The position numbers and the translations under genes are program-made. A model generated the notes under the pieces. It worked only from the letters and a program-made list of their open reading frames with translations. It was not told the origin of the DNA and did no database searches. From positions 1 through 51,999 of the forward strand of contig DKIG01000007.1 in assembly GCA_002454165.1 (NCBI GenBank): a stretch of DNA of 51,999 bases, written 5' to 3'. The stretch's first letter is position 1. Each line of letters begins with the position of its first letter. Of this stretch, positions 41,844 to 51,891 are shown piece after piece. The stretch is from Gammaproteobacteria bacterium UBA6724 (lineage in GTDB: Bacteria > Pseudomonadota > Gammaproteobacteria > Pseudomonadales > Azotimanducaceae).

Positions 41844-43934
41844 ATGAATAAACACAAAGCTGAATTACTACTTAAAACTGCTGTTGGGGACAGCAAAGCA
41901 GAATTTCGAGACGGTCAATGGGAATCCATAGATAGAGTCGTAAATAAGCGCTGCAAAACAATGGTGGTTCAACGAACTGGCTGGGGTAAGAGTGCAATTT
42001 ATTTTATCAGCACCAAAATATTCCGTGATCGGGGCATGGGCCCAACGATTATAATATCGCCTCTTCTTGCTTTGATGCGCAATCAGATTGAAGCGGCACA
42101 GCGACTAGGCATTAAAGCAGTGACTGTAAACTCCTCCAACCAATCTGACTGGGAAACAATAGGCGCCCAAATACGTGAAGATAAAGTGGATGCAGTACTC
42201 ATATCGCCAGAACGTTTGTCGAACGAATATTTCGTCGATAATTGGTTGTTGCCAATTGCTGAAAAGATAGGATTGTTCGTAATAGATGAGGTGCATTGCA
42301 TTTCTGATTGGGGGCATGACTTTCGTCCAGACTATCGGCGACTAGTTAATGTTTTAAGACAAATGCCTCCTAATATGCCCGTATTAGGTACGACTGCCAC
42401 AGCTAACAAGCGAGTCATCGAAGATGTTCAACAACAGTTAGGAGACATTGAAGTCCATCGCGGCACCCTTGTTAGAGAATCCCTTTTACTCCAAGCGCTA
42501 AGGTTAAAAGACCAACCTGCGCGTTTGGCATGGATGGCGAAACATATTCCCAACCTGAATGGAACAGGTATAGTTTACGCATTGACAATTCGCGATGTTG
42601 AACGGGTCGCAAAATGGTTACGTCTAAATGGCATTGACGCCTACGCCTACCACGGGAATGTGCTTGAAGATGGGTTCAGTAGCAGTAACGAATATCGAGA
42701 ACATTTAGAAAATCAACTCTTCAACAATAAGATAAAAGTATTAGTCGCTACGACCGCGTTAGGTATGGGGTACGACAAACCTGACATCGGGTTCGTTATT
42801 CATTATCAGGCACCTGGTTCAATAGTTGCCTATTACCAACAAGTAGGTAGAGCGGGCCGTGCTATTGACGCAATCGGTATTTTGCTATCAGGTAGCGAGG
42901 ATGCTGATATTAATGAATTTTTTCGAACCAGTGCTTTTCCAAACGAAAATCAAGTAAACGATATACTGAATAAACTCGCTGAGCATGACGAGCTTTCCAT
43001 CATAGAATTACAGAAACATCTTAATTTACGAGCAAGGCAAATTGAAAAAGTATTGAAATTAATCAGCGTGGAAAATCCAGCACCTATAATTAAGAAGGGA
43101 ACAAAATGGGCGCGCACACCAGTACCATTTTCAATGGACAAAGAGCGAATTGAACATCTAACCCAACAACGCGAATATGAATGGCAAGAAGTCCAAAGAT
43201 ACATTGATAGCGATACTTGTCTAATGAAATTTTTGCAAGAGTCGCTTGACGATTATGAGAAAAAGGACTGCGGTAAATGTGCGATTTGTACAGGAGAAAA
43301 TATCGTTGATACTTCATTGGACCAATCCACAGTAAACAAAGCTGCCTTGTTTTTGAAGCAAGCTGATATACCGTTTAAACCGAGGAAGCAGGTTGCCCCC
43401 GGAGCTTTTGTAGAGTATGGGTTTAGCGGTAATTTACCACTGAACTTACGTGCACAGGAGGGACGAATATTATCTAGATGGGGTGATACAAGCTGGGGTG
43501 AACAAGTGTTACGGGAAAAACATGCTGGATACTTCAGTGACGACCTCGCTACTGCAATTGCGACAATGTTTTTAGATCGATGGGAAACTGACCCTGCACC
43601 AACATGGGTAACTTGCGTACCTTCCATGAATTATCCAAAACTCGTACCTGATTTTGCAAGACGAGTCGCTGCGATTATCGGGTTGCCGTTTTTAAATGTC
43701 ATCCTAAAGAAGAAGGCAAATGAACCACAAAAAATCCAACAGAATCGATTTCATCAATGTAGTAATCTTGACGGTGTTTTTGAGGTTGGAGAAGTTATGG
43801 AGGGTCCCGTAGTATTAATTGACGACGTTATTCATTCTGGATGGACAATCACAGTAGTGGCAGCACTTTTACAAAAATCTGGTAGCGGTCCAGTGTATCC
43901 TATGGCACTTGCAACCTACGGCTCAGGGAATTAA
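41844..43934 (+). CDS. RecQ-family helicase fused to a phosphoribosyltransferase-like domain
   Basis: This 696-residue protein has RecQ helicase motifs: Walker A QRTGWGKSA (43-51), DEVH (148-151), HCISDWGHDFRPDY, TTATA and QQVGRAGR (332-339). A RecQ zinc domain follows with Cys459, 476, 479 and 482. There is no HRDC domain. From about 540 the chain becomes a type I phosphoribosyltransferase-like (ComF-like) domain. Its PRPP-loop motif VVLIDDVIHSGWT is at 656-668. The adjacent gene encodes a DprA-like protein. ShosTA-type toxin-antitoxin defence modules pair a phosphoribosyltransferase with a DprA-family protein. Here a helicase is added to the first. The gene is AT-richer than its neighbours (23 of 60 G+C at 42241-42300 against 35 of 60 at 41041-41100), consistent with transfer. 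Confidence 0.88.
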   Translation: MNKHKAELLLKTAVGDSKAEFRDGQWESIDRVVNKRCKTMVVQRTGWGKSAIYFISTKIFRDRGMGPTIIISPLLALMRNQIEAAQRLGIKAVTVNSSNQSDWETIGAQIREDKVDAVLISPERLSNEYFVDNWLLPIAEKIGLFVIDEVHCISDWGHDFRPDYRRLVNVLRQMPPNMPVLGTTATANKRVIEDVQQQLGDIEVHRGTLVRESLLLQALRLKDQPARLAWMAKHIPNLNGTGIVYALTIRDVERVAKWLRLNGIDAYAYHGNVLEDGFSSSNEYREHLENQLFNNKIKVLVATTALGMGYDKPDIGFVIHYQAPGSIVAYYQQVGRAGRAIDAIGILLSGSEDADINEFFRTSAFPNENQVNDILNKLAEHDELSIIELQKHLNLRARQIEKVLKLISVENPAPIIKKGTKWARTPVPFSMDKERIEHLTQQREYEWQEVQRYIDSDTCLMKFLQESLDDYEKKDCGKCAICTGENIVDTSLDQSTVNKAALFLKQADIPFKPRKQVAPGAFVEYGFSGNLPLNLRAQEGRILSRWGDTSWGEQVLREKHAGYFSDDLATAIATMFLDRWETDPAPTWVTCVPSMNYPKLVPDFARRVAAIIGLPFLNVILKKKANEPQKIQQNRFHQCSNLDGVFEVGEVMEGPVVLIDDVIHSGWTITVVAALLQKSGSGPVYPMALATYGSGN

Positions 43935-44939
43935 ATGGTAATTACACCTCACGCACAAGCAATCTTGCTACTCACCGCTCATTTTTCTAACAAAAGTAAT
44001 GAAAGCGTGAAACCCTTAACGCTCAGAGAATGGAATCAATTCGCATCATGGTTAAGTGACAACAAACAAAAACCTGAAGCATTGATGACAGGTAGCGTAA
44101 ATGACATTTTAAGCGAATGGTCAAATTGCAAGATCACTGTTGATAGGATAACCGCCTTGTTGGACCGTGGTTCAGCCCTGGCACTCGCAATGGAAAAATG
44201 GTTACGAGCAGGCTTGTGGGTCATGACGCGTTCCGAATCTGATTATCCGTGCTATCTCAAGAAAAAACTGAGGAAGGATTCACCTGTCGTCTTCTTTGGA
44301 TGTGGTAACCGTAGATTACTTAACAAAGGTGGATTGGCTGTCGTTGGTTCGCGAAAAGTTTCCGATGCAGACTTAGACTACAGTAGCCGAATAGGTGAGC
44401 TTGTTGCGGAAAACGGTCATTCAATAATTTCGGGCGGCGCAAGTGGCGTGGACGAAGCTGCCATGCAAGGTGCGCTATCGGCTGAAGGTACTGTGATTGG
44501 AGTACTAGCCCACAGTTTGCTTAAAGCCACATCCAGCGTGAAGTATCGAAAGCACTTAATGACAGGCAATTTGGTGCTCGTCACCCCTTTCCACCCTGAA
44601 GCAGGCTTTAACCCGGGTAACGCAATGCGACGCAACAAGTACATTTACTGCTTATCGGATACAGCATTGGTCATTTATTCGGGCATCAAAGGTGGTACAT
44701 GGACGGGCGCACATGAAAACCTGAGGAAGCAATGGGTGCCACTTTGGGTTAAGGAAACTGAGGATAAAACTGCGGGTAATAAAGATATCGTTGATTCTGG
44801 AGGGAACTGGATAACTAGCACGATAGATAATTTAGATATTTCATCCTTTTTAAAAGCTCATGGAGCCCAAATTGATAGCCCTGAGCCCGTCACCAAATTA
44901 GTTGAATCCAAAAGCCCGCAACTCAGATTGGGCTTATGA
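43935..44939 (+). CDS. DprA/SMF-family protein, partner of the helicase-PRTase
   Basis: This 334-residue protein has the DprA Rossmann core: LAVVGSRKVS (about 134-143), GHSIISGGASGVDEAAMQGAL (161-181) and GTVIGVLA. Further on come NPGNAMRRNKYIYCLSD and GGTWTGAHENL. It also has a helical N-terminus that includes the helix-hairpin-helix-like region before ESDYPCYLKKKL. Housekeeping DprA loads RecA on incoming single-stranded DNA in transformation. The tight coupling (ATG directly after the helicase stop, no spacer) and low-GC composition argue for the accessory, defence-linked branch. It could be the antitoxin/ShosA-like partner. I see no winged-helix DprA C-terminal domain, and the tail is short and charged. 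Confidence 0.85.
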   Translation: MVITPHAQAILLLTAHFSNKSNESVKPLTLREWNQFASWLSDNKQKPEALMTGSVNDILSEWSNCKITVDRITALLDRGSALALAMEKWLRAGLWVMTRSESDYPCYLKKKLRKDSPVVFFGCGNRRLLNKGGLAVVGSRKVSDADLDYSSRIGELVAENGHSIISGGASGVDEAAMQGALSAEGTVIGVLAHSLLKATSSVKYRKHLMTGNLVLVTPFHPEAGFNPGNAMRRNKYIYCLSDTALVIYSGIKGGTWTGAHENLRKQWVPLWVKETEDKTAGNKDIVDSGGNWITSTIDNLDISSFLKAHGAQIDSPEPVTKLVESKSPQLRLGL

Positions 44940-45053
44940 GGGTTAATCACAATAGAACTTTAATTTGCTTTGTAGACTCGCAAAAATGCTGTTGTACGAC
45001 TCGCAGGAATTCTGGCAGTATGACTGGCTTGCTTGAGAATTTTTTTACATAAG

Positions 45054-46616
45054 ATGAGAGTTGCTGTGAACCATTATGATGTAATTATTGTAGGCGCTGG
45101 TATTTCAGGTGTTAGTGCCGCCGTGCATCTACAACAGAGATGCCCTGGCAAAACCTGGCTCATACTTGAGGGACGAGATGCACTGGGGGGAACCTGGGAT
45201 CTGTTCAGATATCCTGGTATCAGGTCAGACAGTGATATGCACACCCTTGGTTTCCGCTTCAAACCCTGGACGGAAGCTAAAGCCATTGCCGACGGACCGG
45301 CCATCTTGAAATATGTCAATGAGACGGTTGATGAATTCAATTTGAGAGAAAAAATACGACATGGACACAAGGTAACAGCGGCTGCTTGGTCGTCCGATGA
45401 TGTTCGCTGGAAACTGACTGTTAAACAGGCCGATGTTGTACATGATGTTGAAAATAATGGCGTAAATAATGAGACAGAGATTGAATTTACCTGCAATTTC
45501 CTGTTCATGTGTGGTGGCTACTACAACTATGAACAGCCACATGACCCGGAATTCAAAAATGTTGCGGCTTTCAAGGGGCAGCTGATTCACCCCCAGTTCT
45601 GGCCAGAAGATATGGACTATGCGGGCAAGAAAATTATTGTGATTGGTAGCGGTGCTACCGCCATGACCCTGGTGCCGAACATAGCGGAACAGGGTGCTGA
45701 GGTCACTATGGTGCAACGTTCTCCGACCTATGTCGTATCCTTGCCAGCCAGGGACAAGATCGCCAATATGTTGCGGAAATTCCTGCCAGAGAAACTTGCC
45801 TATGCCATTACGCGATTCAAAAATATAGAGCTGCAACGGTTCTTTTATCATCAAACTCGTGTTGCCCCATTGCGAGTTAAAAACAAACTGTTGAGTCTGG
45901 TAAGAAAGCATCTGGGACCTGATTATGATGTGGACAAGCACTTCACGCCGACATACAACCCTTGGGACCAGCGATTGTGCCTGATCCCCGATGCGGACCT
46001 CTTCAAAACTATCAAGGCGGGCACCGTCAAGGTGGTAACGGAACATATTGATTGTTTTACCGAGGATGGACTCAAACTCGGCACCGGTGAGGTCCTGCCT
46101 GCAGACATCATTGTTACAGCGACCGGCCTCAAGTTGATTGTGCTCTCTGGGCTGGAGGTTAGGGTGGACAACGACAGGGTGAATTTGGCTAATACCTGGT
46201 CCTATAAAGGGATGATGTATTCAGACATTCCGAACATGACGCAGACCTTTGGCTATATCAATGCATCCTGGACCCTGCGAGCAGACCTGATATCGGAGTA
46301 TGTATGCCGGCTACTAAACCACATGGACAAGATAGGTATGATGCAGGTGACACCACGACTCCGGCCAGAGGATGAAGGCATGCTGGCGCGGCCATGGATT
46401 GACAGCTTCACGGCGGGTTATATGCAAAGATCAATGCATCTCTTTCCGAAGCAAGGTGAAGGTTGCTGGAGCAACACACAGGATTTCAAGCAGGACAGGA
46501 AGATGATTCGCCATGCACCCATTGAGGAAGATGCCGCCCTCTGTTTTTCCAAACCGGTGAGTGATGTTGGCGAAGTCAAAGCTCCCGTCCTGGAGGAAGA
46601 ACGCTCGGCGGCCTAA
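45054..46616 (+). CDS. Class B flavin monooxygenase (Baeyer-Villiger type)
   Basis: This 520-residue FAD- and NADPH-binding monooxygenase has GAGISGVSAA for FAD near the N-terminus and GSGATAMTL for NADPH near residue 205. The Baeyer-Villiger fingerprint is FKGQLIHPQFWPED, a good fit to FxGxxxHxxxWP/D. Such enzymes insert oxygen next to ketones or oxidise N and S atoms. The substrate is unknown. The ATG at 45054 is chosen. A TTG at 45033 is longer, and a GTG at 45066 has a better ribosome-binding site (gagag). The gene sits just past the AT-rich helicase/DprA pair and returns to the local base composition. Confidence 0.88.
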   Translation: MRVAVNHYDVIIVGAGISGVSAAVHLQQRCPGKTWLILEGRDALGGTWDLFRYPGIRSDSDMHTLGFRFKPWTEAKAIADGPAILKYVNETVDEFNLREKIRHGHKVTAAAWSSDDVRWKLTVKQADVVHDVENNGVNNETEIEFTCNFLFMCGGYYNYEQPHDPEFKNVAAFKGQLIHPQFWPEDMDYAGKKIIVIGSGATAMTLVPNIAEQGAEVTMVQRSPTYVVSLPARDKIANMLRKFLPEKLAYAITRFKNIELQRFFYHQTRVAPLRVKNKLLSLVRKHLGPDYDVDKHFTPTYNPWDQRLCLIPDADLFKTIKAGTVKVVTEHIDCFTEDGLKLGTGEVLPADIIVTATGLKLIVLSGLEVRVDNDRVNLANTWSYKGMMYSDIPNMTQTFGYINASWTLRADLISEYVCRLLNHMDKIGMMQVTPRLRPEDEGMLARPWIDSFTAGYMQRSMHLFPKQGEGCWSNTQDFKQDRKMIRHAPIEEDAALCFSKPVSDVGEVKAPVLEEERSAA

Positions 46617-46685
46617 CCTGGTGCCAAGTCAGAAACCCAACCATCGTCCGCACTGTTGCGTCCCCCGCTAGTTGTAGCCTTGCTT

Positions 46686-48581
46686 TCAGTAGGAGTTAAT
46701 CCAGTCATTGACGACAGTTTCTACCTGATTCAATGGCATTGCGCCATTGTCGAGCACTGTCTTATGGAATTCCCGAATATCAAATTGACTGCCTAGCGTC
46801 GCCCGTGCCTTCTCGCGCAGTTCCTGGAATTTAAGCATCCCGATCATGTAAGCGGTCGCCTGCCCCGGCATAACAATGTATCTGTCAACCGCCCGCACAA
46901 TTTCACCTTCCGACTCTGCCGAGTTGTCGCGCAAGTATTGTCGCGCTTCCTCTCGCGTCCAGTGCTTGTAGTGAATACCAGTGTCAACAACAAGTCGGCA
47001 GGCGCGCCATATCTCCATTGCCAACCTACCAAAGTCAGAGTAGGGGTCCTGATAAAATCCGAATTCCTTCGGCAGATATTCAGCGTAAAGCCCCCAACCT
47101 TCTATGTAGGCGGTATAGCCACCGAATTGCCGAAAGAGTGGTAAATCTTTCATTTCTTGCGCCAGGGAGATTTGCATGTGATGACCGGGAATGCCCTCGT
47201 GATAGGCAAGTGCCTTCAGTTGATAGGTGGGGATGTCATCCATATTGTGCAGGTTGATGTAGTAGATCCCCGGGCGTTCTCCATTCTGGGATGGACGCTG
47301 ATAGAATGCCGTTCCAGCACTGGCTTCCCGCCATTCTTCCACGCGCTTCACGATTAATTTTGCTTTCGGTTTTCTGATGAACATGGCGTCCAGCCCGGAT
47401 TGAATATCATCAATCGCTTGCTTGACGTCCTTAAGATATTTGATTCTGCCAGCATGGGTATTGGGCAGAGTCATGCTTTGCATTTTTTTGAAAAATTCTT
47501 GCAAACTGCCTTTGTAACCCACTGTCTCCATGATGGCACGCATGTCGCCATGGATGCGGGCGACTTCTCGCAAGCCTATTTGATGAATTTCTTCTGGCTT
47601 CAGATCGGTGGTCGTCATTTGCCTCAAACGCCATTCGTAGAATTCGTCACCATCAGGAAACTTCCAAGCCCCGACGTCCAGTGTTGCTTTTTTCTGCATG
47701 CGTTTGAGTTGCTTAACGAGTTTCTCGTAGCCAGGCCGAAAGGAGTTCAATAATGCAGATTTCGCCGCCGTCAGAAGTTGCTCCTGCTCTTCCTCGGAAA
47801 TCTTCTTTGCCTCCAGCAGGGCGTCAATTTTGCTCTCAAAATCTTGCAAAATACTGTTTTGGTCGCCATCGTCAAAGGGCGCACCACTTAATAAATTGTC
47901 AATAGTCTGCAGGAATTTTGGGAAGAGGAAGACCGGCGGGACAATGCCCATTCGGGTGCGTTTTTTCAGACCGAGTCTGACTTCTTCCAAAACCAGAGGT
48001 ATGCCTTCAAGACGCTCAATGTACTTCTGTGCATCTTCAATAGTGTCAATCTTGTGCTGATTAATGAGGGTGCTTGGCAAGGAAGTATGTATGCCAAACA
48101 TCTGATTGACCGGATAATCATGATACCGCCATGGATAAGCCTCAATGTTCTGGTTTGCTAAGTGGCCAAACAGGTCATAACTGATTTGATTGGCACTGGA
48201 CAATTCGTCCTTGTTTATGTCTTCGCGCAGTTGTTTTAATTGTTGCTTGGTCAGCTCCAAAAATTCTTTATTCGCCTTATCAGAATAGTCGTCCCACTCT
48301 CCGTAGCGTCTTTTAATGCCGAGTTGGGTCAAAAATTCCGGACTGCGATTTACTTGCTCCCAAAAAGCCTTTTCATAGAAGTCTGCCGCTTGAGTATCCG
48401 GCGTCTGCTCACTTTTTCCATCTAATCCAGCCGCAAACATTAGGGGAGACCAGGCAAGACAATAGACCAGGGCGAGAAAAGCTGAGTAGCGGCGACTTGC
48501 GTGCCTACTCGGCGGGACATCAGCACAACATATTGCGTTACTGCCATTGCTTGGGAAGGATAGAGTGCTTGAGCTTGACAT
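46686..48581 (-). CDS. DUF885-family metallopeptidase-like protein
   Basis: This 631-residue protein has a hydrophobic export segment (about 33-50, ending in Ala-Gly) after a longer than usual N-terminal leader. The zinc-type motif HEGIPGHH is at 461-468, and YIEGWGLYAE follows about 35 residues later, supplying the third ligand. This pairing is typical of the DUF885 family, which resembles M2/M3-type peptidases. Several relatives are annotated as X-Pro dipeptidyl-peptidases. The substrate and activity are unproven. It probably acts in the periplasm or outside the cell. It lies downstream of, and on the same strand as, the propeller-amidohydrolase (gap of 43 bp), so they may be co-transcribed. 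Confidence 0.86.
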   Translation of the reverse strand: MSSSSTLSFPSNGSNAICCADVPPSRHASRRYSAFLALVYCLAWSPLMFAAGLDGKSEQTPDTQAADFYEKAFWEQVNRSPEFLTQLGIKRRYGEWDDYSDKANKEFLELTKQQLKQLREDINKDELSSANQISYDLFGHLANQNIEAYPWRYHDYPVNQMFGIHTSLPSTLINQHKIDTIEDAQKYIERLEGIPLVLEEVRLGLKKRTRMGIVPPVFLFPKFLQTIDNLLSGAPFDDGDQNSILQDFESKIDALLEAKKISEEEQEQLLTAAKSALLNSFRPGYEKLVKQLKRMQKKATLDVGAWKFPDGDEFYEWRLRQMTTTDLKPEEIHQIGLREVARIHGDMRAIMETVGYKGSLQEFFKKMQSMTLPNTHAGRIKYLKDVKQAIDDIQSGLDAMFIRKPKAKLIVKRVEEWREASAGTAFYQRPSQNGERPGIYYINLHNMDDIPTYQLKALAYHEGIPGHHMQISLAQEMKDLPLFRQFGGYTAYIEGWGLYAEYLPKEFGFYQDPYSDFGRLAMEIWRACRLVVDTGIHYKHWTREEARQYLRDNSAESEGEIVRAVDRYIVMPGQATAYMIGMLKFQELREKARATLGSQFDIREFHKTVLDNGAMPLNQVETVVNDWINSY

Positions 48582-48624
48582 CGGTAACTCCTGGATTAGT
48601 TGCTAAAAATGAAAGGTTTTAGAT

Positions 48625-51600
48625 TTAGCGTATTTCGCTCTGGGCCTTGCCTTGCCAATAAAAGGGGGCGACGCGGCGCTCGCCGGTATGTTCCTCCGCC
48701 AGGCTGGCTGCTACGTAAACTCGACCGCCCCGTAATACATGGCTAATTTTGTCGCTATGGTGGATATCGTCCAGCGGATTGGCATGGAGAATTACCATAT
48801 CCGCCAGTTTGCCAGGCTCCAGGGAACCCAGGTCCTTGTCCATACCCAGGTAGGTGGCAGGGTTGATGGTGGCGGCGGCAAGGGCTTGCATGGGGCTAAA
48901 GCCACCGCGACTGAAACTCCACATTTCCCAGTGGGTTGCCAGTCCCTCACGCTGACCGTGAGCGCCAGTGTTCACCAGCACCCCGGCTTCCAGCAGTATC
49001 TTGGCGGCGCGGGCAGCGTCATCATCACGAAAGTCTGCTTCGGGTGCCATAACCCGGCGCACGGCACGAGGTTGCAACACCGCTGGCGGTACAAAGTTGA
49101 CAAGAATGGGATGCTTCCATACCTCGCTCTTTTGGTAGTAATAGTCTTCCGCGGTCAGTCCTCCGTAGGTGACCACCAAAGTTGGCGTATATCCAGCGCC
49201 GCTTTGGCGCCAGAACTGGGTCACATCATCGTACATCCTGAGGGTGGGCACATTGTGTTCAATGCCGGTAATGCCGTCGGCGATCATGTTCATATCCATG
49301 TGATACAGGGAACCACCCTCGGCCACCGACATAATACCTTCGCGGTATGCCGCTTCATTCACTTGCTGACGCTGGTTACGGCGCGGTTGGTTATAGTTTT
49401 TGATACTGATGGCACCCTGGGCTTTTAGCCTGCGAACATGAGCCAGGGCATCATCCAGATTATTCACCGGTGCCCAGTAGGTGCTCTTGGCGCCGTATAT
49501 AATTTCCGCGGTGGAGAAGATGCGTGGTCCTAAGATGATACCTGCCCTTGCATACTCGGCGGCGGCAAATGCCAGATTGGCGCGGCTGGACGGGTCATGT
49601 ATCGTGGTTACGCCCAGTGCCAGATGGGCGAGTAAATTCCAGTTTTGTTGCGGAATAATTTCCCCTGAGCCGTAGGGTCCGTGGGCATGAATATCCACCA
49701 GCCCGGGGATCACCGTCTTGCCAGAGATATCCAACTTGAGATAGTCGGCAGGGATCTTCACTTGATCTGTTTCACCCACTGCCTTGATACGATTGTCCTC
49801 AATAAGCACAGTGCCATGTGCTATAACATCGCGACCAGAGTTCATGGTCAGGATGCGGGCATTGGTGAGCGCCAGCCTGCTCCGCGGTGTGTCGGCTTTT
49901 ACGGACATGGATAAATCTACCCTGGTGCCCCCGGCATCCGGGCCGGGGTAGTCGGGTTTTAGGGCATCACTCAGGCGGACGGTTTTTAATTCTGGTCCCA
50001 CCGACCAGCTCACCGCACTACCGTCTGCCGACCAATACAGATAGGTGCCGCCCAGGCTGCTGAGCTTCACGGTAGGAAAGGCCGGCTTGTCGGCATCAAG
50101 CGTTATCACCTTGCCGCTGGGCATGGCGAGCGCCATGTATATCTGATGCTTGTCGATAAAGGCGATATGACGCCCGCCGGGTGCCAGACGAATGGCAGTG
50201 GCAAAGTCAGCCTGGGCAAGAGTGCGGACATCGTGACCCTCAAGCGTCATTGAAATTAACTGGGTCTTGGCGGTATCGCTACCTCGTCTGGCAGGGCTTG
50301 CCGAACGTTCCTGAGCATAGAGGCGGTTATCCGGACCAAAATGAGGATGGGTGCCGCGCTCGCTGACGAATTGACTCTCGCCAGTGTCAAGATGCAGCAC
50401 ATAAAGACCGCTTTTAACATCCCAATCAGGATTGAGCAGACTATTCCCGAGCCGCTTACGGTAAGCCAGTTTCTTGCCGTCACCGGAAATTGCCAGCTCC
50501 GTATATTGTCCCTTGTCCAGACGTAGCGCGCGCGATTTACCACCCGCGACGTTCACCATCCGAATGGTGCTGAGATTGCGATCGTTCCAGCGTAAAAAAT
50601 ACACTCTGTCGCTGTCTGGTGCCCAGACCGGGAAATAATCAAAGCCGTCGCTGCTCTTGTCATCAGTGAGACGTTTGGGCTGGCGGTCGCCGCGCTTGAG
50701 GTAAAGTGCCCCCAGAGACTCAAACACTATGGCTTTACCATCAGGAGAATGTTGAGCAAACCGCACCATGCGCGTGTTGAAGGTGTCGGGTGCCACTTCC
50801 ACCGGGAAACGCAGGGCGGGATAGACGCTGCGGGTGTCCCGCACCCGAAATGGAATTTCGCTCAGCTTGCGGCTCGCCACGGTCAACTTCCATAGTTTGC
50901 CCTGTGCCCAAAAAACAATGTGTTTGCCATCGGGAGTCCAATCCATGTTGGGGTACACCCCCTGCACCGCCCAGGTCTCTTGCATGTCGGGGTCTAAAGC
51001 GTCAAACAGCAGGGTTTCTTCGCCGCTTTCCAGATCCATCAAAAACAGGCGTGATTGGGCACGCAGACGTTTGACATACGCCAGTTGTTTGCCATCGGGC
51101 GAGGGAGCAGGACGCACCGCGCCGCCAGGTCCTCCAGCGACTTGGGTTATCTTGCCATCTTTCAGGTCCACCCTGCGTATTTGGAAAACCTCACGGTTGC
51201 TGTCCTGGTGATAAACAAATTCATTTCCAGCGGTGCTGTTGATACTGAAATAAATGCCCGAGCCGTCCGGCGCGAAGATCGGCTCGCCCTGCTCCTTTTG
51301 GAAGGTCTCAGTGGGTTTTTCCACGACCTGCTGACCCTGCTGACCGGCATCACCATTGACATGGTATAACCAAATTTCACCTGTCCCCAGGGAGCGAGAA
51401 GTGGTGAAGTGTTTGCGCGCTGCTATGTACTGGCCGTCTGGACTCCAGGTGGGGTTGTTCAGCAGGCGAAAATCTTCGTGGGTGATCTGGCGTAAGGTGC
51501 CGCTCTTGAGGTGCATCGTCCAGATGTTGTCGCCACCACTGCGGTCCGAGGTAAAGGCGATGAATTCACCGTCGGGGCTAAAGCGCGGCTGTATGTCCCA

Positions 51601-51891
51601 GGCGTGCCCCGAGGTAATTGAACTTGCATCGCCGCCCGATAGGGGTACCCGGTAAATGTCGCCCAGCAAATCAAACACGACGCTCTTGCCGTCTGGCGCA
51701 ACATCCAGGCTCATCCAGGTGCCCTCGGTCACATCCAGGGTAATGTCCTGGGCAGTTGTGCTGAAGGCGGGTTGATTTACATCCCAGTCGGCTTCGTCTT
51801 GCTCCGGTGTCTGGTCTTGAGCCTGGGCGAGGGTGCCCAGAAGTGCGGCTGCCAGGAATAGAAAAACCGCGGTTGCGTGGCGTAATTTCAT
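48625..51891 (-). CDS. Secreted amidohydrolase with N-terminal TolB-like propeller
   Basis: This 1088-residue protein starts with a classic signal peptide (AVFLFLAAALLGTLAQAQ, cleavage near residue 24). Residues about 60-650 hold repeated propeller blades of the TolB/PD40 type (FSPDGEFIAFTSDRSGGDNIW, WSPDGQYIAARK and similar). About 670-1075 is an amidohydrolase barrel: IPGLVDIHAHGPYGSGE near 730 with the metal-binding HxH, then SIKNYNQ, GIEHN and NTGAHGQREGL. The end LEPGKLADMVIL is typical of imidazolonepropionase- or dipeptidase-like members. The family occurs in marine and predatory gammaproteobacteria. The substrate is unknown. An aagga ribosome-binding site precedes the ATG. Confidence 0.9.
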   Translation of the reverse strand: MKLRHATAVFLFLAAALLGTLAQAQDQTPEQDEADWDVNQPAFSTTAQDITLDVTEGTWMSLDVAPDGKSVVFDLLGDIYRVPLSGGDASSITSGHAWDIQPRFSPDGEFIAFTSDRSGGDNIWTMHLKSGTLRQITHEDFRLLNNPTWSPDGQYIAARKHFTTSRSLGTGEIWLYHVNGDAGQQGQQVVEKPTETFQKEQGEPIFAPDGSGIYFSINSTAGNEFVYHQDSNREVFQIRRVDLKDGKITQVAGGPGGAVRPAPSPDGKQLAYVKRLRAQSRLFLMDLESGEETLLFDALDPDMQETWAVQGVYPNMDWTPDGKHIVFWAQGKLWKLTVASRKLSEIPFRVRDTRSVYPALRFPVEVAPDTFNTRMVRFAQHSPDGKAIVFESLGALYLKRGDRQPKRLTDDKSSDGFDYFPVWAPDSDRVYFLRWNDRNLSTIRMVNVAGGKSRALRLDKGQYTELAISGDGKKLAYRKRLGNSLLNPDWDVKSGLYVLHLDTGESQFVSERGTHPHFGPDNRLYAQERSASPARRGSDTAKTQLISMTLEGHDVRTLAQADFATAIRLAPGGRHIAFIDKHQIYMALAMPSGKVITLDADKPAFPTVKLSSLGGTYLYWSADGSAVSWSVGPELKTVRLSDALKPDYPGPDAGGTRVDLSMSVKADTPRSRLALTNARILTMNSGRDVIAHGTVLIEDNRIKAVGETDQVKIPADYLKLDISGKTVIPGLVDIHAHGPYGSGEIIPQQNWNLLAHLALGVTTIHDPSSRANLAFAAAEYARAGIILGPRIFSTAEIIYGAKSTYWAPVNNLDDALAHVRRLKAQGAISIKNYNQPRRNQRQQVNEAAYREGIMSVAEGGSLYHMDMNMIADGITGIEHNVPTLRMYDDVTQFWRQSGAGYTPTLVVTYGGLTAEDYYYQKSEVWKHPILVNFVPPAVLQPRAVRRVMAPEADFRDDDAARAAKILLEAGVLVNTGAHGQREGLATHWEMWSFSRGGFSPMQALAAATINPATYLGMDKDLGSLEPGKLADMVILHANPLDDIHHSDKISHVLRGGRVYVAASLAEEHTGERRVAPFYWQGKAQSEIR

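Noticed and set aside
44965..45006. Direct repeat gactcgca on the right edge of the AT-rich insert, as an attachment site
   Set aside because: Both copies lie on the same side of the insert. No matching copy was seen at the left edge, and no integrase is present.
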